Shown here one piece after another: positions 8,270 to 17,449 of a stretch of 64,000 nucleotides of DNA (within the stretch, counting starts at the first letter, position 1; every line of letters begins with the position of its first letter). The stretch spans positions 1,364,001-1,428,000 of the forward strand of contig NC_022600.1 of NCBI RefSeq assembly GCF_000484535.1. Reading direction: 5' to 3'. A program made the position numbers and the translations under genes. Origin of the DNA: Gloeobacter kilaueensis JS1 (GTDB lineage: Bacteria; Cyanobacteriota; Cyanobacteriia; Gloeobacterales; Gloeobacteraceae). A model generated the notes under the pieces. The model searched no databases. It was not told where the DNA came from and saw only the letters and a program-made list of their open reading frames with translations.

Positions 8270-8716
8270 TTAGAACGCCGCCTGCACCGTGTCGTGGACG
8301 TAGAGGACCGATAGCTGGCGAAAGCGGCGCTTGTACTCGCGAACCAGTTCACCGATCGCCAGTGCCGTTGTCGGAGTGGACGGGTAGAGCAAAACGATCA
8401 CCCGCGATCTTTCGCGCACGAGGGAGCCGCCGGGCGGGCGGAACTGGCCGTTCGCCTCGATGACGGTGAGACCATCGGGAAAGCGGGGAGTGACCACCTC
8501 CGCCAGATAATCCTGCCATTCTTGATCGCTCACTGGGGTACCATCCGGCTTGCTGAGGCCAAAGTACAGTTCGTCGCGGGCGAAAGTGCGGAGAACGGGG
8601 GCTACCGGGGCAGCGGGGGGAGCCTGAGGGACAGCCTGGGCCAGCGCGGGCGGGGCTGACAGCAGGCGGGTAAGAGCAACAAGAAGAAGGGGACAAATTG
8701 AAAGATTCAACGCCAT
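8270..8716 (-). CDS. Exported DUF3574 family protein
   Basis: A 148-residue protein with a signal peptide (LLLVALTRLLSAPPALAQA, cleavage near residue 27), a proline/alanine linker, and a DUF3574 domain: ELYFGLSKPDGTPVSDQEW, VVTPRFPDGLTVIEANGQFR and LVREYKRRFRQLSVL. The biochemical role of DUF3574 is not known to me. The start codon lies inside the last codons of a TonB-dependent receptor remnant (stop at 8707-8709), so this gene was once translationally coupled to an outer-membrane receptor gene that is now mostly deleted. Confidence 0.85.
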   Translation of the reverse strand: MALNLSICPLLLVALTRLLSAPPALAQAVPQAPPAAPVAPVLRTFARDELYFGLSKPDGTPVSDQEWQDYLAEVVTPRFPDGLTVIEANGQFRPPGGSLVRERSRVIVLLYPSTPTTALAIGELVREYKRRFRQLSVLYVHDTVQAAF

Positions 8717-8895
8717 TCCAATCGGCCTCCGATGCGAAAGGTCATACCTGGGGCAGGATTACCGTCGAGGTACTCGTACTGGGTGTCGGTCAGGTTGAAG
8801 ACGCTGCCGGTGAGCGTAAAAAAAGGTGTGAGGGGGATGGCAACGTTCAAATCAAGGTTGAGGAAAGGAGCGGTGGTCACATCCAGAGCTGCGGC
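8707..8895 (-). pseudogene. C-terminal remnant of a TonB-dependent outer-membrane receptor
   Basis: On the minus strand the frame ending at TGA 8707-8709 reads ...LNLDLNVAIPLTPFFTLTGS, then VFNLTDTQYEYL..., and closes with FRIGGRLEWR. This is the pattern of the last beta strands of TonB-dependent receptors: the alternating LDLN-VAI strand, the FNLTDTQY turn and an aromatic-rich C-terminal strand. Upstream of about 8895 the likeness stops, and the frame closes near 8957, so at least 600 residues of a normal receptor are gone. It overlaps the start of the DUF3574 gene, showing the former operon. Confidence 0.75.
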
Positions 8896-8989
8896 AGTGC
8901 GCCGGGGGCAGATGCAGGATCTATCCTTGCGGCAGGGAGTGGTGGCCTGGGCGGCCCGTTAGACTGAGGGTACTGACACAACGGTTTTT

Positions 8990-9343
8990 ATGAGTGGCCT
9001 CAGACCCTATCTGCCTTTGATCATCTTGGTGGGCATCCTGGTCGTCGTGCTCGGCACCGGCCTCTTTTTGATCACTGCCGGTAAGGGCATCGGCCAGTTC
9101 TTCTTTGGCCGGACCTACGCCGAGAGCGAACTGAAGGACTACGTGGCGACGGTGCTCAAAGAGAACCTGCGCGGTGCGAGCTGCCAACCTTTTGACACCG
9201 ACGACAACGGCTACGTCTCCTGCGATTACACAGTATCTGCTCAGCCGGGCATCACCCGCTCGATCGAGTGCGCCGCCTTCGGTATCGGCGGCTTCATCAA
9301 TCGCGGCTGCCGCACCCGCCTGCCCAACTTCCAGACCAATTAA
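8990..9343 (+). CDS. Membrane-anchored hypothetical protein, 117 aa
   Basis: The N-terminus has one strong membrane helix (residues 6-30, LPLIILVGILVVVLGTGLFLI) followed by a periplasmic-looking domain with four cysteines (at about residues 64, 79, 95 and 106), possibly two disulfides. The middle reads SELKDYVATVLKENLRGAS, then DTDDNGYVSCDYT. The start is ATG 8990. I do not recognise the family. It stands alone between the DUF3574 gene and the convergent cysS. Confidence 0.65.
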   Translation: MSGLRPYLPLIILVGILVVVLGTGLFLITAGKGIGQFFFGRTYAESELKDYVATVLKENLRGASCQPFDTDDNGYVSCDYTVSAQPGITRSIECAAFGIGGFINRGCRTRLPNFQTN

Positions 9344-9411
9344 TAACGGGTATGGTGCTCTTGGCCGGGAGCTTATGCCCGATTTAAAATTGCTGCAGGG
9401 CAGGCTGCCTA

Positions 9412-10950
9412 TCAACTCTCGGTCCGTCGCCAGGTTGTCGGTTTGTCCTTGTGATCGATAAGTATGATCCCTTGATCGAGTAGTTGCTGGCGCAGTCGGT
9501 CCGCTTCGCCCCAGTTGCGCTCTTGCCGGGCCTGTTCGCGCAGGCCAATGATGCGCTCGATCTCTTCGATCTCGACTGCCGGTACACCGGTGAGCGCCCC
9601 AGATTCGAGCAACGCGGCTGCTTCGGAGGTGATGCTCAGATCGCCCGCCGCGCCGGATCGAGCATTGACATTTGCAGATAGAGAGACCATCCGAGGTTCG
9701 AGGCCGAGTACGGCAGCCAGGCGCTTGAAGGTCCGCCACTGGCAGGCAAAGGCAGCGCTGTCGTCGAGATTGCCGCCGTGGACGACGATGTTGCGGCCTG
9801 TGATCAGTTTTTTAGAAAGATCGAAGAGGACGGCGAGCGCCTGGGGCGTATTAAAATCGTCGTCCATCGCCTTGACGAAGGTGGCGACGTGCTCCTCTGA
9901 GAGATCGCCCTCCGGCTCCTTGTCGAGCTGGTGGATCAGTTCGTTTAGCGAAAAGACCTTTGCCATCTCCTTCCAGGCGTTCTCGGCGGCGGCGATTGCC
10001 TCTGGTGAGAAAGCGATCGGATTGCGGTAGTGGGTCTGGAGGATAAATAGCCGCAGAGCGATCGGCGAATGGACTCTATAAAGATCGCGCAGGGTGCGGA
10101 AGTTGCCCAGGGACTTGGACATCTTCTCTTCTTCGCCGGAGGTGGAGTTGACGATATTCAAAAAAGCGTTGTGCAGCCAGTAGCGCGCCAGGGGCTTACC
10201 GGTTATCGCTTCAGATTGGGCAATTTCGTTTTCGTGATGGGGAAACTTGAGATCTTCGCCGCCCGCGTGGATGTCGATCGTTTCTCCAAGGGTGGCGCGC
10301 ACCATTGCCGAGCACTCGATATGCCAGCCCGGCCTGCCCGGTCCCCAGGCCGAATCCCAGTGTGGCTCTCCCGGTTTGGCTCCTTTCCAGAGGGCAAAAT
10401 CGAGGGGGTCTTCCTTGCGGGCCTGTTCAGCCTCGCTCACCCGCTCGCTCGCTCCAGCTTCGAGATCTTCGATCCGACGGCCTGAGAGTTTGCCGTAGTC
10501 TTTGAAGCGGCGCACCCGATAGTACACGTCGCCGTCCGATGGGTAGGCGAAGCCCTTGATTTCCAGTTCACCGATCAGCCGCTCGATGGCCGGGAGGCTC
10601 TGGGTCGCCCGTGGGTACTTGTCGGCGGGCAAGATGTTCAGCTGCTCCATATCTTCGAGATAGGCTTCGATGAACGTATTGGCGACTGCACCCATCGAGG
10701 AGCCTGTTTCCTCGGCCCGCTTCAAGATCTTGTCGTCGATGTCGGTGAAGTTCTGGACGTAGGTGACCTCGTAGCCCCGGTAGCGCAGGTAGCGCCGGAT
10801 CGTGTCCCAGACGACATAGGTGCGGCCATGCCCCAGGTGGCTGTAGTCGTAGACGGTGACGCCGCAGACGTAAAAGCGGACCTTGCCGGGCTCGATCGGC
10901 ACGAAGGGTTCTTTTTTGCGGGTGAGGGTGTTGAAAAGTTGCAGGGCCAT
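9412..10950 (-). CDS. cysS: Cysteine--tRNA ligase
   Basis: Class I aminoacyl-tRNA synthetase that charges tRNA-Cys. The protein has 512 residues. [20 protein letters not shown] near residue 27 gives the zinc-binding cysteine and the HIGH-type ATP motif (HLGH). GWHIECSAM and [15 protein letters not shown] are typical CysRS zinc-site segments, and [11 protein letters not shown] is the KMSKS loop. The C-terminal domain is somewhat longer than the common ~460 residues. A 36-base gap separates it from upstream bvdR, so the two may be co-transcribed. Confidence 0.97.
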   Translation of the reverse strand: MALQLFNTLTRKKEPFVPIEPGKVRFYVCGVTVYDYSHLGHGRTYVVWDTIRRYLRYRGYEVTYVQNFTDIDDKILKRAEETGSSMGAVANTFIEAYLEDMEQLNILPADKYPRATQSLPAIERLIGELEIKGFAYPSDGDVYYRVRRFKDYGKLSGRRIEDLEAGASERVSEAEQARKEDPLDFALWKGAKPGEPHWDSAWGPGRPGWHIECSAMVRATLGETIDIHAGGEDLKFPHHENEIAQSEAITGKPLARYWLHNAFLNIVNSTSGEEEKMSKSLGNFRTLRDLYRVHSPIALRLFILQTHYRNPIAFSPEAIAAAENAWKEMAKVFSLNELIHQLDKEPEGDLSEEHVATFVKAMDDDFNTPQALAVLFDLSKKLITGRNIVVHGGNLDDSAAFACQWRTFKRLAAVLGLEPRMVSLSANVNARSGAAGDLSITSEAAALLESGALTGVPAVEIEEIERIIGLREQARQERNWGEADRLRQQLLDQGIILIDHKDKPTTWRRTES

Positions 10951-10986
10951 CGGTCGCTCCAGGAGCGGTTCTTTTATCGTAGATGC

Positions 10987-11982
10987 TCAGGCGGGGGCGA
11001 GGGTGAACGTCTCGACAGACACACGAGCGCCACCGACCGCAGATTGCTCGCAGGCACTCGCCACCGCCAAAGCGTGCAGGCTGCGCTCGAGGGTGACATA
11101 AAGTTCGCCCCTGCCCTCCAGATAATCGAGCACGATCGCCGTGTCGCGGGCAAACAATCCTCGCCGCTCGCCCGGTTCAAGGCTGCGGGTGCGCTCGCCC
11201 TCAAAGACCAGGAGCTGCCGTCCGTCGTGCAACAGTCCCCCCTGGCTGCCGGTCAGTTCCAGCTGGGTCTCCGATCGCGCACAGGCACTGCCCTTGGCGT
11301 AGACGATCTGGCCTGTGGCCCCGCTTTCAAAGGCGAGCTGGGCCGCGCACAGGCAGCCACGATAATTGTCACCGCTCAAATCAAAGTAGCGGTTCTGGCA
11401 GAAGACCGAGCGAATCGGCCCCACCAGATCCACGAGCCGCCCGAGTCGGGAGACGGCTCCCACCAGCGGAAAGCCAAAAAGGGCCGTCGAGAAGGTCCAG
11501 CGCCCCGGCTCCGGCAGGCGGGCATTCAGGTTGCTGTAGCGCACGAGGTTGATCGGACCCACCCGCTCCAGCTGGGCTACCAGCGCCTGGTGGATGCCGC
11601 TAATCAGTTCGATGTGCTCGACGTGTAAAAGCCGGTGGTGCGCCCGCGCCAGGGCCGCTAAAGCGATCGCCTCGGTCAGATCCAGCGCCAGGGGATACTC
11701 GACGACGACGTGGGCCCCCCCCAGCAGTGCCCGGCGCACCCACAGGGCGTGATCGCGGTTGGCGGTCGCGACAAACACCAGATCGGCTCCCGCCAGCAAT
11801 TCCTCGCCCCCCGAAACCAGGCCGAATTCTGCAGCGAAGCGGTGCGCCGACTCCGGCTGGTGGCCGATGCAACCTGTGATTTTGACGCGCGGATCGGCTG
11901 CCAGAGCCGTCGCTCGCTGCCGGGCCGCGTAGCCGGTACCGACCACGACGGTCCGAACAGGAGGGGTTAAGAAATGTAACAT
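10987..11982 (-). CDS. bvdR: Biliverdin reductase BvdR (Gfo/Idh/MocA fold)
   Basis: NAD(P)H-dependent reduction of biliverdin to bilirubin. In cyanobacteria this is linked to normal phycobiliprotein levels. The protein has 331 residues from ATG 11982; an alternative GTG lies 21 bases upstream. The N-terminal Rossmann motif is VVVGTGYAARQRA. Segments close to the characterised Synechocystis enzyme, compared from memory, include HVVVEYPLAL, LLHVEHIELISGIHQ, RYSNLNARLPEPGRWTF and RRGLFARDTAIVLDYL. The generic alternative is another Gfo/Idh/MocA oxidoreductase, but the colinear match makes BvdR much more likely. It lies upstream of cysS and divergent from the CGLD27 gene. Confidence 0.85.
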   Translation of the reverse strand: MLHFLTPPVRTVVVGTGYAARQRATALAADPRVKITGCIGHQPESAHRFAAEFGLVSGGEELLAGADLVFVATANRDHALWVRRALLGGAHVVVEYPLALDLTEAIALAALARAHHRLLHVEHIELISGIHQALVAQLERVGPINLVRYSNLNARLPEPGRWTFSTALFGFPLVGAVSRLGRLVDLVGPIRSVFCQNRYFDLSGDNYRGCLCAAQLAFESGATGQIVYAKGSACARSETQLELTGSQGGLLHDGRQLLVFEGERTRSLEPGERRGLFARDTAIVLDYLEGRGELYVTLERSLHALAVASACEQSAVGGARVSVETFTLAPA

Positions 11983-12046
11983 TTGAAGATCGGGCCGATA
12001 CACTGGAGGAGATGGCCTTCTTCAGGATAGGGGTTTCTACCCAGGC

Positions 12047-12544
12047 ATGACGCGCCGGATCTCCACCGCACCGATACCGCCTGAGCAGCGCCCGTTCAAC
12101 GAGTACCAGCAGCTGCGCACGTCGTATTTTTTTCGCTGGGCGACCGTTGAGCCCCGCGCTTACCTGGGGACGATTCTGTGCGTCTGGGCGGGCTCCTGGG
12201 TGGTGAGCGGCCCGGTGGCTGCCTGGAGTTTCCCGCCGGTCCGGATGCCGGTACAGTTTTTCATCGGCGGTGCGGGTGGGGCAGCGATCTTGCTGGGGCT
12301 GGTGCTGTTGCGGCTCTACCTGGGCTGGTCGTACATCCACACCCGCTTACTCTCCGCGAGCGTTCACTACGAGGAGACCGGCTGGTACGACGGCAGCTTC
12401 TGGACCAAACCGCCGGAGGATCTGGCCAAGGACCGGCTGGTGGTCGAGTATCAGGTCGCTCCTGTGATGCGCCGCCTGCATCGCACGCTGGCGGCGCTCG
12501 GCCTGTTCTACGCCCTGGTGGCCCTGCTGTACTGGCTGCTTTAA
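12047..12544 (+). CDS. CGLD27-like (DUF1230) membrane protein
   Basis: A 165-residue membrane protein of a family conserved in cyanobacteria and chloroplasts (CGLD27). Recognisable points are the N-terminal IPPEQRPFNEYQQL, a membrane pair around residues 35-60 and 70-95, then RLYLGWSYIHTRLLS, VHYEETGWYDGSFWTKPPE and DRLVVEYQVAPVMRRL. A last membrane helix closes the protein. The molecular role is not settled; the plant member has been linked to photosynthesis and metal homeostasis. It is divergently arranged with bvdR, sharing a 64-bp promoter region. Confidence 0.85.
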   Translation: MTRRISTAPIPPEQRPFNEYQQLRTSYFFRWATVEPRAYLGTILCVWAGSWVVSGPVAAWSFPPVRMPVQFFIGGAGGAAILLGLVLLRLYLGWSYIHTRLLSASVHYEETGWYDGSFWTKPPEDLAKDRLVVEYQVAPVMRRLHRTLAALGLFYALVALLYWLL

Positions 12545-12550
12545 GAGCCC

Positions 12551-13690
12551 CTACAGGCCAGGGTTGCAGTAGTAGACGCCCTGGACGACGTTGATGGCGG
12601 GCTTGGCAAAAAAGTAAAGGTAAGGCCCGTTGCTGGTAAAGAACACCTGCGGTCTGGCCCGATTTTTGGTCGTCCCGTCGCTGCACTGCCTGTAAAAAGG
12701 AGCGGTCGGGTCGATGCCGGCGATCCAGATGTCCGACGGTTTGCTGCTGCCGGGGGTCGGGTCGCCAATCGTCCCCATGTAGATATACGACTTGCCGTTG
12801 TAGGCAAATACCCCCGGCGAGAGCAGATACGGTCCCTTCGCAGGAGGCACAAGGGTAGTGAGCAGCGCCCAGGCGTTGTTGATATTCTGGTAGACGTTGA
12901 TGCTCGTCTGGTTGCTCACCGCAAAGAGCAGGTAGTTGTCGCCGTACTCGGGAGCCTGCCAGAGCATCGGACTGCTCTTGGGCGGACTGTCGAAGGTGAG
13001 CTGCTGCTGGACTTTTGTATCGATGTTATAAGAAAAGACCTGGGGGACGTTGTTGGCCAGCGCCGTGTAGACGAGGGCGCGCTGACCAGCAATCCAGCTG
13101 ATGTTCTGCACCAGGGTGCCGGGGATCGCGGTCTCGGTGCCTGCGTCGTTGAGGTTGCGCCATTTGCTCGTCGTCTGGCCGCTGCGGGTGGACTGCTGGT
13201 AGAAGATGCGCGGAAAGCCATCGAACTGATCGAGGCTGCCCACCGGAGCGGAGCGGTTGTTGCCGGAGGGCAGGGGATTGGTAAACCACTGGCCGTTGCT
13301 GTTGTAGGCAGAGCCGAGGGCGGCGGTGGCCCCACTGCTGGATGGCAGGGCCGTAAAGACGATCTGGGGGCCGAACTGAGCGGAGTAGACCCAGCGCGGG
13401 CCGATAGCTACCTGATCGGGAGCAAAGAGCGCGCCGGTCGTGACCAGGGTGCCCATACCGGTCGTCGGGTTAAAAGCACCGCTTGTCGGATCGACGAAGC
13501 CAATCCAGACGTTGGCATTTTGATCGGACCAGACAAAGCGCGAGTTGGGCTGGTCGAACTGCAGGTCGGTGATCTTGATGCCAGGAAGCGTGACGAGCAC
13601 ATCGCTGGTGCTCTGGGCCTGGGCGGGCAGAACCGTCAGTGCCGCACACAGGCACAGTGGCAGGGCGAGCTGCCAGTTTGGAAAATGCAT
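12551..13690 (-). CDS. Exported propeller-like protein, paralog 1 of 5
   Basis: A 379-residue protein with a clear signal peptide (cleavage after LPAQAQ, about residue 26) and GGAG 6 bases before its ATG. It belongs to a five-member family in this window. Shared blocks here are VWIGFVDPTSGAFNP, PRIFYQQ, KWRNLNDAGTETAIPG, VFSYNIDTK, WQAPEYGDNY, AYNGKSYIYM, DIWIAGIDPTAPFYRQCSD and a closing YYCNPGL. Regular WI/W-x-N blocks about every 50 residues suggest a beta-propeller, but I do not recognise a named family. It has diverged most at the C-terminus, where the other members read YRADTGLG. Expected location is periplasm or cell surface. Confidence 0.75.
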   Translation of the reverse strand: MHFPNWQLALPLCLCAALTVLPAQAQSTSDVLVTLPGIKITDLQFDQPNSRFVWSDQNANVWIGFVDPTSGAFNPTTGMGTLVTTGALFAPDQVAIGPRWVYSAQFGPQIVFTALPSSSGATAALGSAYNSNGQWFTNPLPSGNNRSAPVGSLDQFDGFPRIFYQQSTRSGQTTSKWRNLNDAGTETAIPGTLVQNISWIAGQRALVYTALANNVPQVFSYNIDTKVQQQLTFDSPPKSSPMLWQAPEYGDNYLLFAVSNQTSINVYQNINNAWALLTTLVPPAKGPYLLSPGVFAYNGKSYIYMGTIGDPTPGSSKPSDIWIAGIDPTAPFYRQCSDGTTKNRARPQVFFTSNGPYLYFFAKPAINVVQGVYYCNPGL

Positions 13691-13700
13691 AAAAGCTCCG

Positions 13701-14879
13701 TTAACGAGGGGCGGAAGAAGAGCGTGCTTGCGAGGGAGCCGTCTGGGGCGGGCCGAGGCCGGTGTCTGCCCGGTACATCTGATAGATCGGATTGGCTCCC
13801 TGGGTGACCACTTGAAAGTATAAGATCTCTGCCTGGCTGGTCGTGAACGCCTTTGGATTTTTGCGCACCTTGAGGGTCGGGTCGCTCACCCGACGATAAA
13901 ACGGCTGGGCCGGATCGACCCCGGCAATCCAGACCTCTGTCGGCACGGTCAGACTTTTTTGATTCTTGCTGGGGGAGGCGACCATGTAGATGTAGGACTT
14001 GCCGTTGTAGACGAAGGGCTGGGGCGACCAGAGGTACTTGCTCGTCGTCGGTGGCGCGAGGGCGGTGACAAACTGCCAGCTACCGCTCTGGTTGTGGTAG
14101 ATGCGAACGCTGAGCTTATCGCTGGTGAGGGTCATCAGGCAGTCGTCGCCTCCGTACTCCGGAGCCTGCCAGATAAAGGCAGAGAGCTTGCCGGGAGCGT
14201 CGAAGGTGATCTGGGTCAGAACGCTCGTATCGATGTTGTAGGTAAAGATCTGGTTGTTGCCGCCAGCGGGCTGGCGGAAGACGACGGCCCGCTCGTTCGG
14301 CACCCAGCGCACCCCCGGAAACTGGGCACCGGGGATGACAAATTGCGCTCCGGAGCTATCGAGGTTGCGCCAGAGCACTAGCTGATTCTCGGTCGTCAGA
14401 TACGAGAGCGCTCCTTTGAGGGCCGGGCTGTCGCTGCCGGTGGGACCGTACTTGTTGGTGCTGTTGGGCAGGGTCTTTGTAACCCAACTTGTGCCGTCGA
14501 ACTGGGCGCTGCCCAGGCTGAAGCGGTTCTGGCTGTCGTAGCGGGTGTAGAGAATAGCAGGGCCAGTGTCGCCGAAGCCGTAGACCGGCCCGTTGCCGAA
14601 GACGAACTCATTGGCAATATTTGTATCGACCAGCACGCCCTGGCCGGAGGGCGGATTGAAGTCGCCCGTGTCCGGATCGATCGTGCCGACCCAGAGCCTG
14701 CCGGACTCATCTCCCCAGGTGAGCTGGTAGTGGCCCTGATCGAAGTCCGGGTCGATCAGGCTCTGGTCCGGGTCGGAGACCAGAACCTCCTGGGCGGAAG
14801 CGGACGGGGTTGCGATCCCGGTCACGGCGGTGAGGAGCAGCGCAGCGACCCATTGCCGAAGCAGGTGCGGAGTTTGCAT
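13701..14879 (-). CDS. Exported propeller-like protein, paralog 2 of 5
   Basis: A 392-residue protein with a signal peptide (AALLLTAVTGIATPSASAQ) and a GAGG ribosome site. Mature start EVLVSDPDQSLIDPDFDQ, then LWVGTIDPDTGDFNPPSGQG, LWRNLDSSGAQFVIPG, IFTYNIDTSVLTQITFD, WQAPEYGGDD, VYNGKSYIYM, EVWIAGVDPAQPFYRRVSDP and KVRKNPKAF, ending YRADTGLG plus a short low-complexity tail (QTAPSQARSSSAPR). It ends 10 bases before the start of paralog 1 on the same strand, so these two arose by tandem duplication and are probably one transcript. Function unknown. Confidence 0.75.
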   Translation of the reverse strand: MQTPHLLRQWVAALLLTAVTGIATPSASAQEVLVSDPDQSLIDPDFDQGHYQLTWGDESGRLWVGTIDPDTGDFNPPSGQGVLVDTNIANEFVFGNGPVYGFGDTGPAILYTRYDSQNRFSLGSAQFDGTSWVTKTLPNSTNKYGPTGSDSPALKGALSYLTTENQLVLWRNLDSSGAQFVIPGAQFPGVRWVPNERAVVFRQPAGGNNQIFTYNIDTSVLTQITFDAPGKLSAFIWQAPEYGGDDCLMTLTSDKLSVRIYHNQSGSWQFVTALAPPTTSKYLWSPQPFVYNGKSYIYMVASPSKNQKSLTVPTEVWIAGVDPAQPFYRRVSDPTLKVRKNPKAFTTSQAEILYFQVVTQGANPIYQMYRADTGLGPPQTAPSQARSSSAPR

Positions 14880-15062
14880 GGGGGAGCCTCAAGGGCCGGG
14901 TTCCAGGGCAACGGAAACAGCCTTCGCAAAAGCAAGACTTTTACCGTTCGCACTGGGCGTTATTCCCCGGCAAAACGCACCCAGACTACCACCACCGATC
15001 GTGCTATTTTGTGTAGCCGCGAGCAATTCTCGAAAATATGCGATCCTTCTCACAGGCGGGTG

Positions 15063-17261
15063 CTATTTGACCTGGAAGTAACTGCTACTTGTGGCCGTGC
15101 CGCCGGGGTTGGTGATCTTCAGCGGGCCGGTGGGAGTGTTCGCCGCGACCGTGGCGGTGATCTGGCTGTCGGATTTGACGGTGAACGAAGCCGCGCTCGT
15201 CCGGCCAACGCTGACGGCGGTGGTGCCGGTAAAGTGGCTGCCGTTGATGGTCACTGCTGTTCCAGCCGGACCGCTGGTAGGCGTGAAGCTGCTGATGGCC
15301 GGGGCGGCGTAGATCTGGAAACTGGAGGCGCTGGTGGTCGAACCGGCAGCGTTGACGACCGTAATCGGTCCACTTTTTGCTCCACTCGGGACGACGACTC
15401 GGACGCTGTTGTTGAACGCTGAGGCAGGCGCAGCAGCGACGCCATTAAAGAGGACGCTGCTTGTCGCTCCGAGGTTGCTGCCGTTGATGGTCACCGAGGT
15501 GCCCACGCCGCCGGAGGGGGGCGAGAAGCTGGTGATGGTGGGGCTATTGACGACGCTGAAGCGAGCGCTGCTGGTGACCGAGGCACCGCCCACCGTGACT
15601 TTGATGGTGCTGGTGCTCACCCCGGCGGGCACCGTCACTGCAATCTGGGTGTCGGAGAGGAAGTTGAAGGCGGCGTAGAGACTGCCGAACTGAACGGAGC
15701 TGACTCCGGTAAAACCGCTGCCTGTGAGGGTGACGGTCGATCCGACCGGCCCACTGGTGGGGCTGAAGCTGCTGAGGGTAGGAAGAACGGTAAAGCCCAG
15801 GGAACTGGTGATCGTGCCGGTGGGTACGGCGACGTTGACGGTGCCGGTGTTCGTTCCGGAACTGACGGTGGCGACGAGCTGGCTGTCGGAGACGACGTTG
15901 AAGGGCACCTTGACGCCGTTGAACTTGACTGCCGTCGCGCTGCTGAGGCCAAAGCCATTCAGGTTGACCGGCGTGCCGACTGCGCCGCTGGTGGGAGAGA
16001 TGGCCGTGAGCCCGGCGGTGACGGTGAAATTTTTGGGAGCCGGAGCGTTGCCGCCGTTGGTGATGAGCAGAACCTGGCCGCTGTTGCCGGTGGCGTTGAT
16101 CGTGGCTGTGACCTGGCTACTGGAGACCTGGCTGAAGGGCACGCTCAGGCCGCCTACAAGCACCGCCCGCGTCCCGCTCAGGTTCTGGCCGCTCAGGGTA
16201 ATCGTCGTACCGACCGGGCCGGTGGTGGGAGCGATGGCTGTGATCTTTGGGGCGGGTGTCAGGGGCAGATCCGAAAGGCAGGCCCAGTTGCGGGCGTAGG
16301 CCAGGTTCGGATCTTGAGCGGGCGCGGAGTGGGGGTCCGCCTCCGGAACGGTGATGAGCAGCCAGTCGTTGTTGGGCGTCGTCTCGCTGGTGGACTGGAC
16401 CATGCCGAGGGTCTTGTAGTTGGTCGTAATCTGGGTGATCGCGTCGTCGCCGATGTGGGACACCCCCTTGAGGCGAGTGGTGGGCGTCTGCCAGGGCAGC
16501 TTGCTGAGCCAGGCAGCGGAGACGGTCTGCGACACGCCCTGGTTGAAGAGCGAGACAGCATCGACCGGTGAAGAGAGAAAACAGACCCGCTCGGTGAGCT
16601 GATCCATCGCGATATAGCCGGCGTGGCCACCGCCCTGGCTGCCGCCCCCGATGCGCACGTGGGACCAATCGACCGTGTTGCCGGCGATTCCTGGCGGGAA
16701 GGGAAAGCCTGCGGGCAGATTCGTCTTCAAAAAGCTGATCAAAGCCGAGAGGCGGTGCATGACACTGTTGGCCTGATTGACGTTTACCAGGGGCGAGGTG
16801 TCGGTGCCGTAGATAATTTCCTGACGAACCTGGCTGTAACAGTTAGTGTCGTTGAGACAGAGCACACCCACTTCGACCGGGTTGGCGTAGGCAAGAGCGA
16901 TCACCAGATAGTTTGCAGAGATGGCCTCCGAGAGGATCTGGCCCGTCGAGAAGCTGTTGCTTACAGGATCGTAGGGCGTGCCAGCTGTGCCCTGCAGGTA
17001 CAGAAGCACCCCCTTGATCTGGCTCGGGTCGCTGGGGATGCCGACGACGTGGTAGCCGAAGCCCTGATCCTCCGGTCCGATATCCTGCATAGCCGGGTCC
17101 GTCTGGCTCGGAACAATAGCGCAGGCAACGCCGCCGGTGATGCTGCCCTGGTCGTAGCTATTGGTCGGACAGACGGCTGTCGAAGCGGCGAGGGCAGGGC
17201 GGGCGAGCACGCCCAAAAAAACACCAAAAAGACTTCCAAAGGCAAGGTGTGCAGCCTTCAT
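15063..17261 (-). CDS. Exported alpha/beta hydrolase-like protein with five IPT/TIG repeats
   Basis: The 732-residue protein has a signal peptide (LFGVFLGVLARPALAAS), an N-terminal domain to about residue 335, and five C-terminal Ig-like IPT/TIG repeats beginning near residues 337, 415, 495, 573 and 650, each with a S/APTSGPVGT-type motif. The N-terminal domain has a nucleophile elbow GGGSQGGGHA (Ser208), a downstream SPVD (Asp234) and a late His311 in EADPHSAPA, together consistent with a serine hydrolase triad; the assignment of Asp and His is inference. TIG repeats usually mediate binding or act as spacers at the cell surface. It sits between secreted paralogs 2 and 3 on the same strand. 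The repeats are also similar at DNA level. Confidence 0.75.
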   Translation of the reverse strand: MKAAHLAFGSLFGVFLGVLARPALAASTAVCPTNSYDQGSITGGVACAIVPSQTDPAMQDIGPEDQGFGYHVVGIPSDPSQIKGVLLYLQGTAGTPYDPVSNSFSTGQILSEAISANYLVIALAYANPVEVGVLCLNDTNCYSQVRQEIIYGTDTSPLVNVNQANSVMHRLSALISFLKTNLPAGFPFPPGIAGNTVDWSHVRIGGGSQGGGHAGYIAMDQLTERVCFLSSPVDAVSLFNQGVSQTVSAAWLSKLPWQTPTTRLKGVSHIGDDAITQITTNYKTLGMVQSTSETTPNNDWLLITVPEADPHSAPAQDPNLAYARNWACLSDLPLTPAPKITAIAPTTGPVGTTITLSGQNLSGTRAVLVGGLSVPFSQVSSSQVTATINATGNSGQVLLITNGGNAPAPKNFTVTAGLTAISPTSGAVGTPVNLNGFGLSSATAVKFNGVKVPFNVVSDSQLVATVSSGTNTGTVNVAVPTGTITSSLGFTVLPTLSSFSPTSGPVGSTVTLTGSGFTGVSSVQFGSLYAAFNFLSDTQIAVTVPAGVSTSTIKVTVGGASVTSSARFSVVNSPTITSFSPPSGGVGTSVTINGSNLGATSSVLFNGVAAAPASAFNNSVRVVVPSGAKSGPITVVNAAGSTTSASSFQIYAAPAISSFTPTSGPAGTAVTINGSHFTGTTAVSVGRTSAASFTVKSDSQITATVAANTPTGPLKITNPGGTATSSSYFQVK

Positions 17262-17449
17262 ACGATTGATTACCCCTACTTGGCTCTCGAGTTCAACGGT
17301 ACGGTTGACGCGCGCAGCAGAACCACCACCGGGCGGACAGAGTGTGCCTGTCCGCCTGGCTAGCCGGGGGAATCAGCTGCAGAGTACCAGGATGGGTATC
17401 CGGTTGAATGCAGCGCAGATCACAAACTGAAGGAAGTCACAGGAAAGTC

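Noticed and set aside
8921-9739. Minus-strand open frame of 272 codons overlapping three genes
   Set aside because: It crosses the ends of the 8990 gene and cysS on opposite strands and reads as biased low-information sequence.
15063-16260. Regular repeats that could suggest a CRISPR array
   Set aside because: The repeats are long (about 230 bases), in frame and encode IPT/TIG domains. The same holds for 20900-22230 (SBBP) and 23680-24720 (GloVer). No CRISPR-like short repeats or cas genes were seen.
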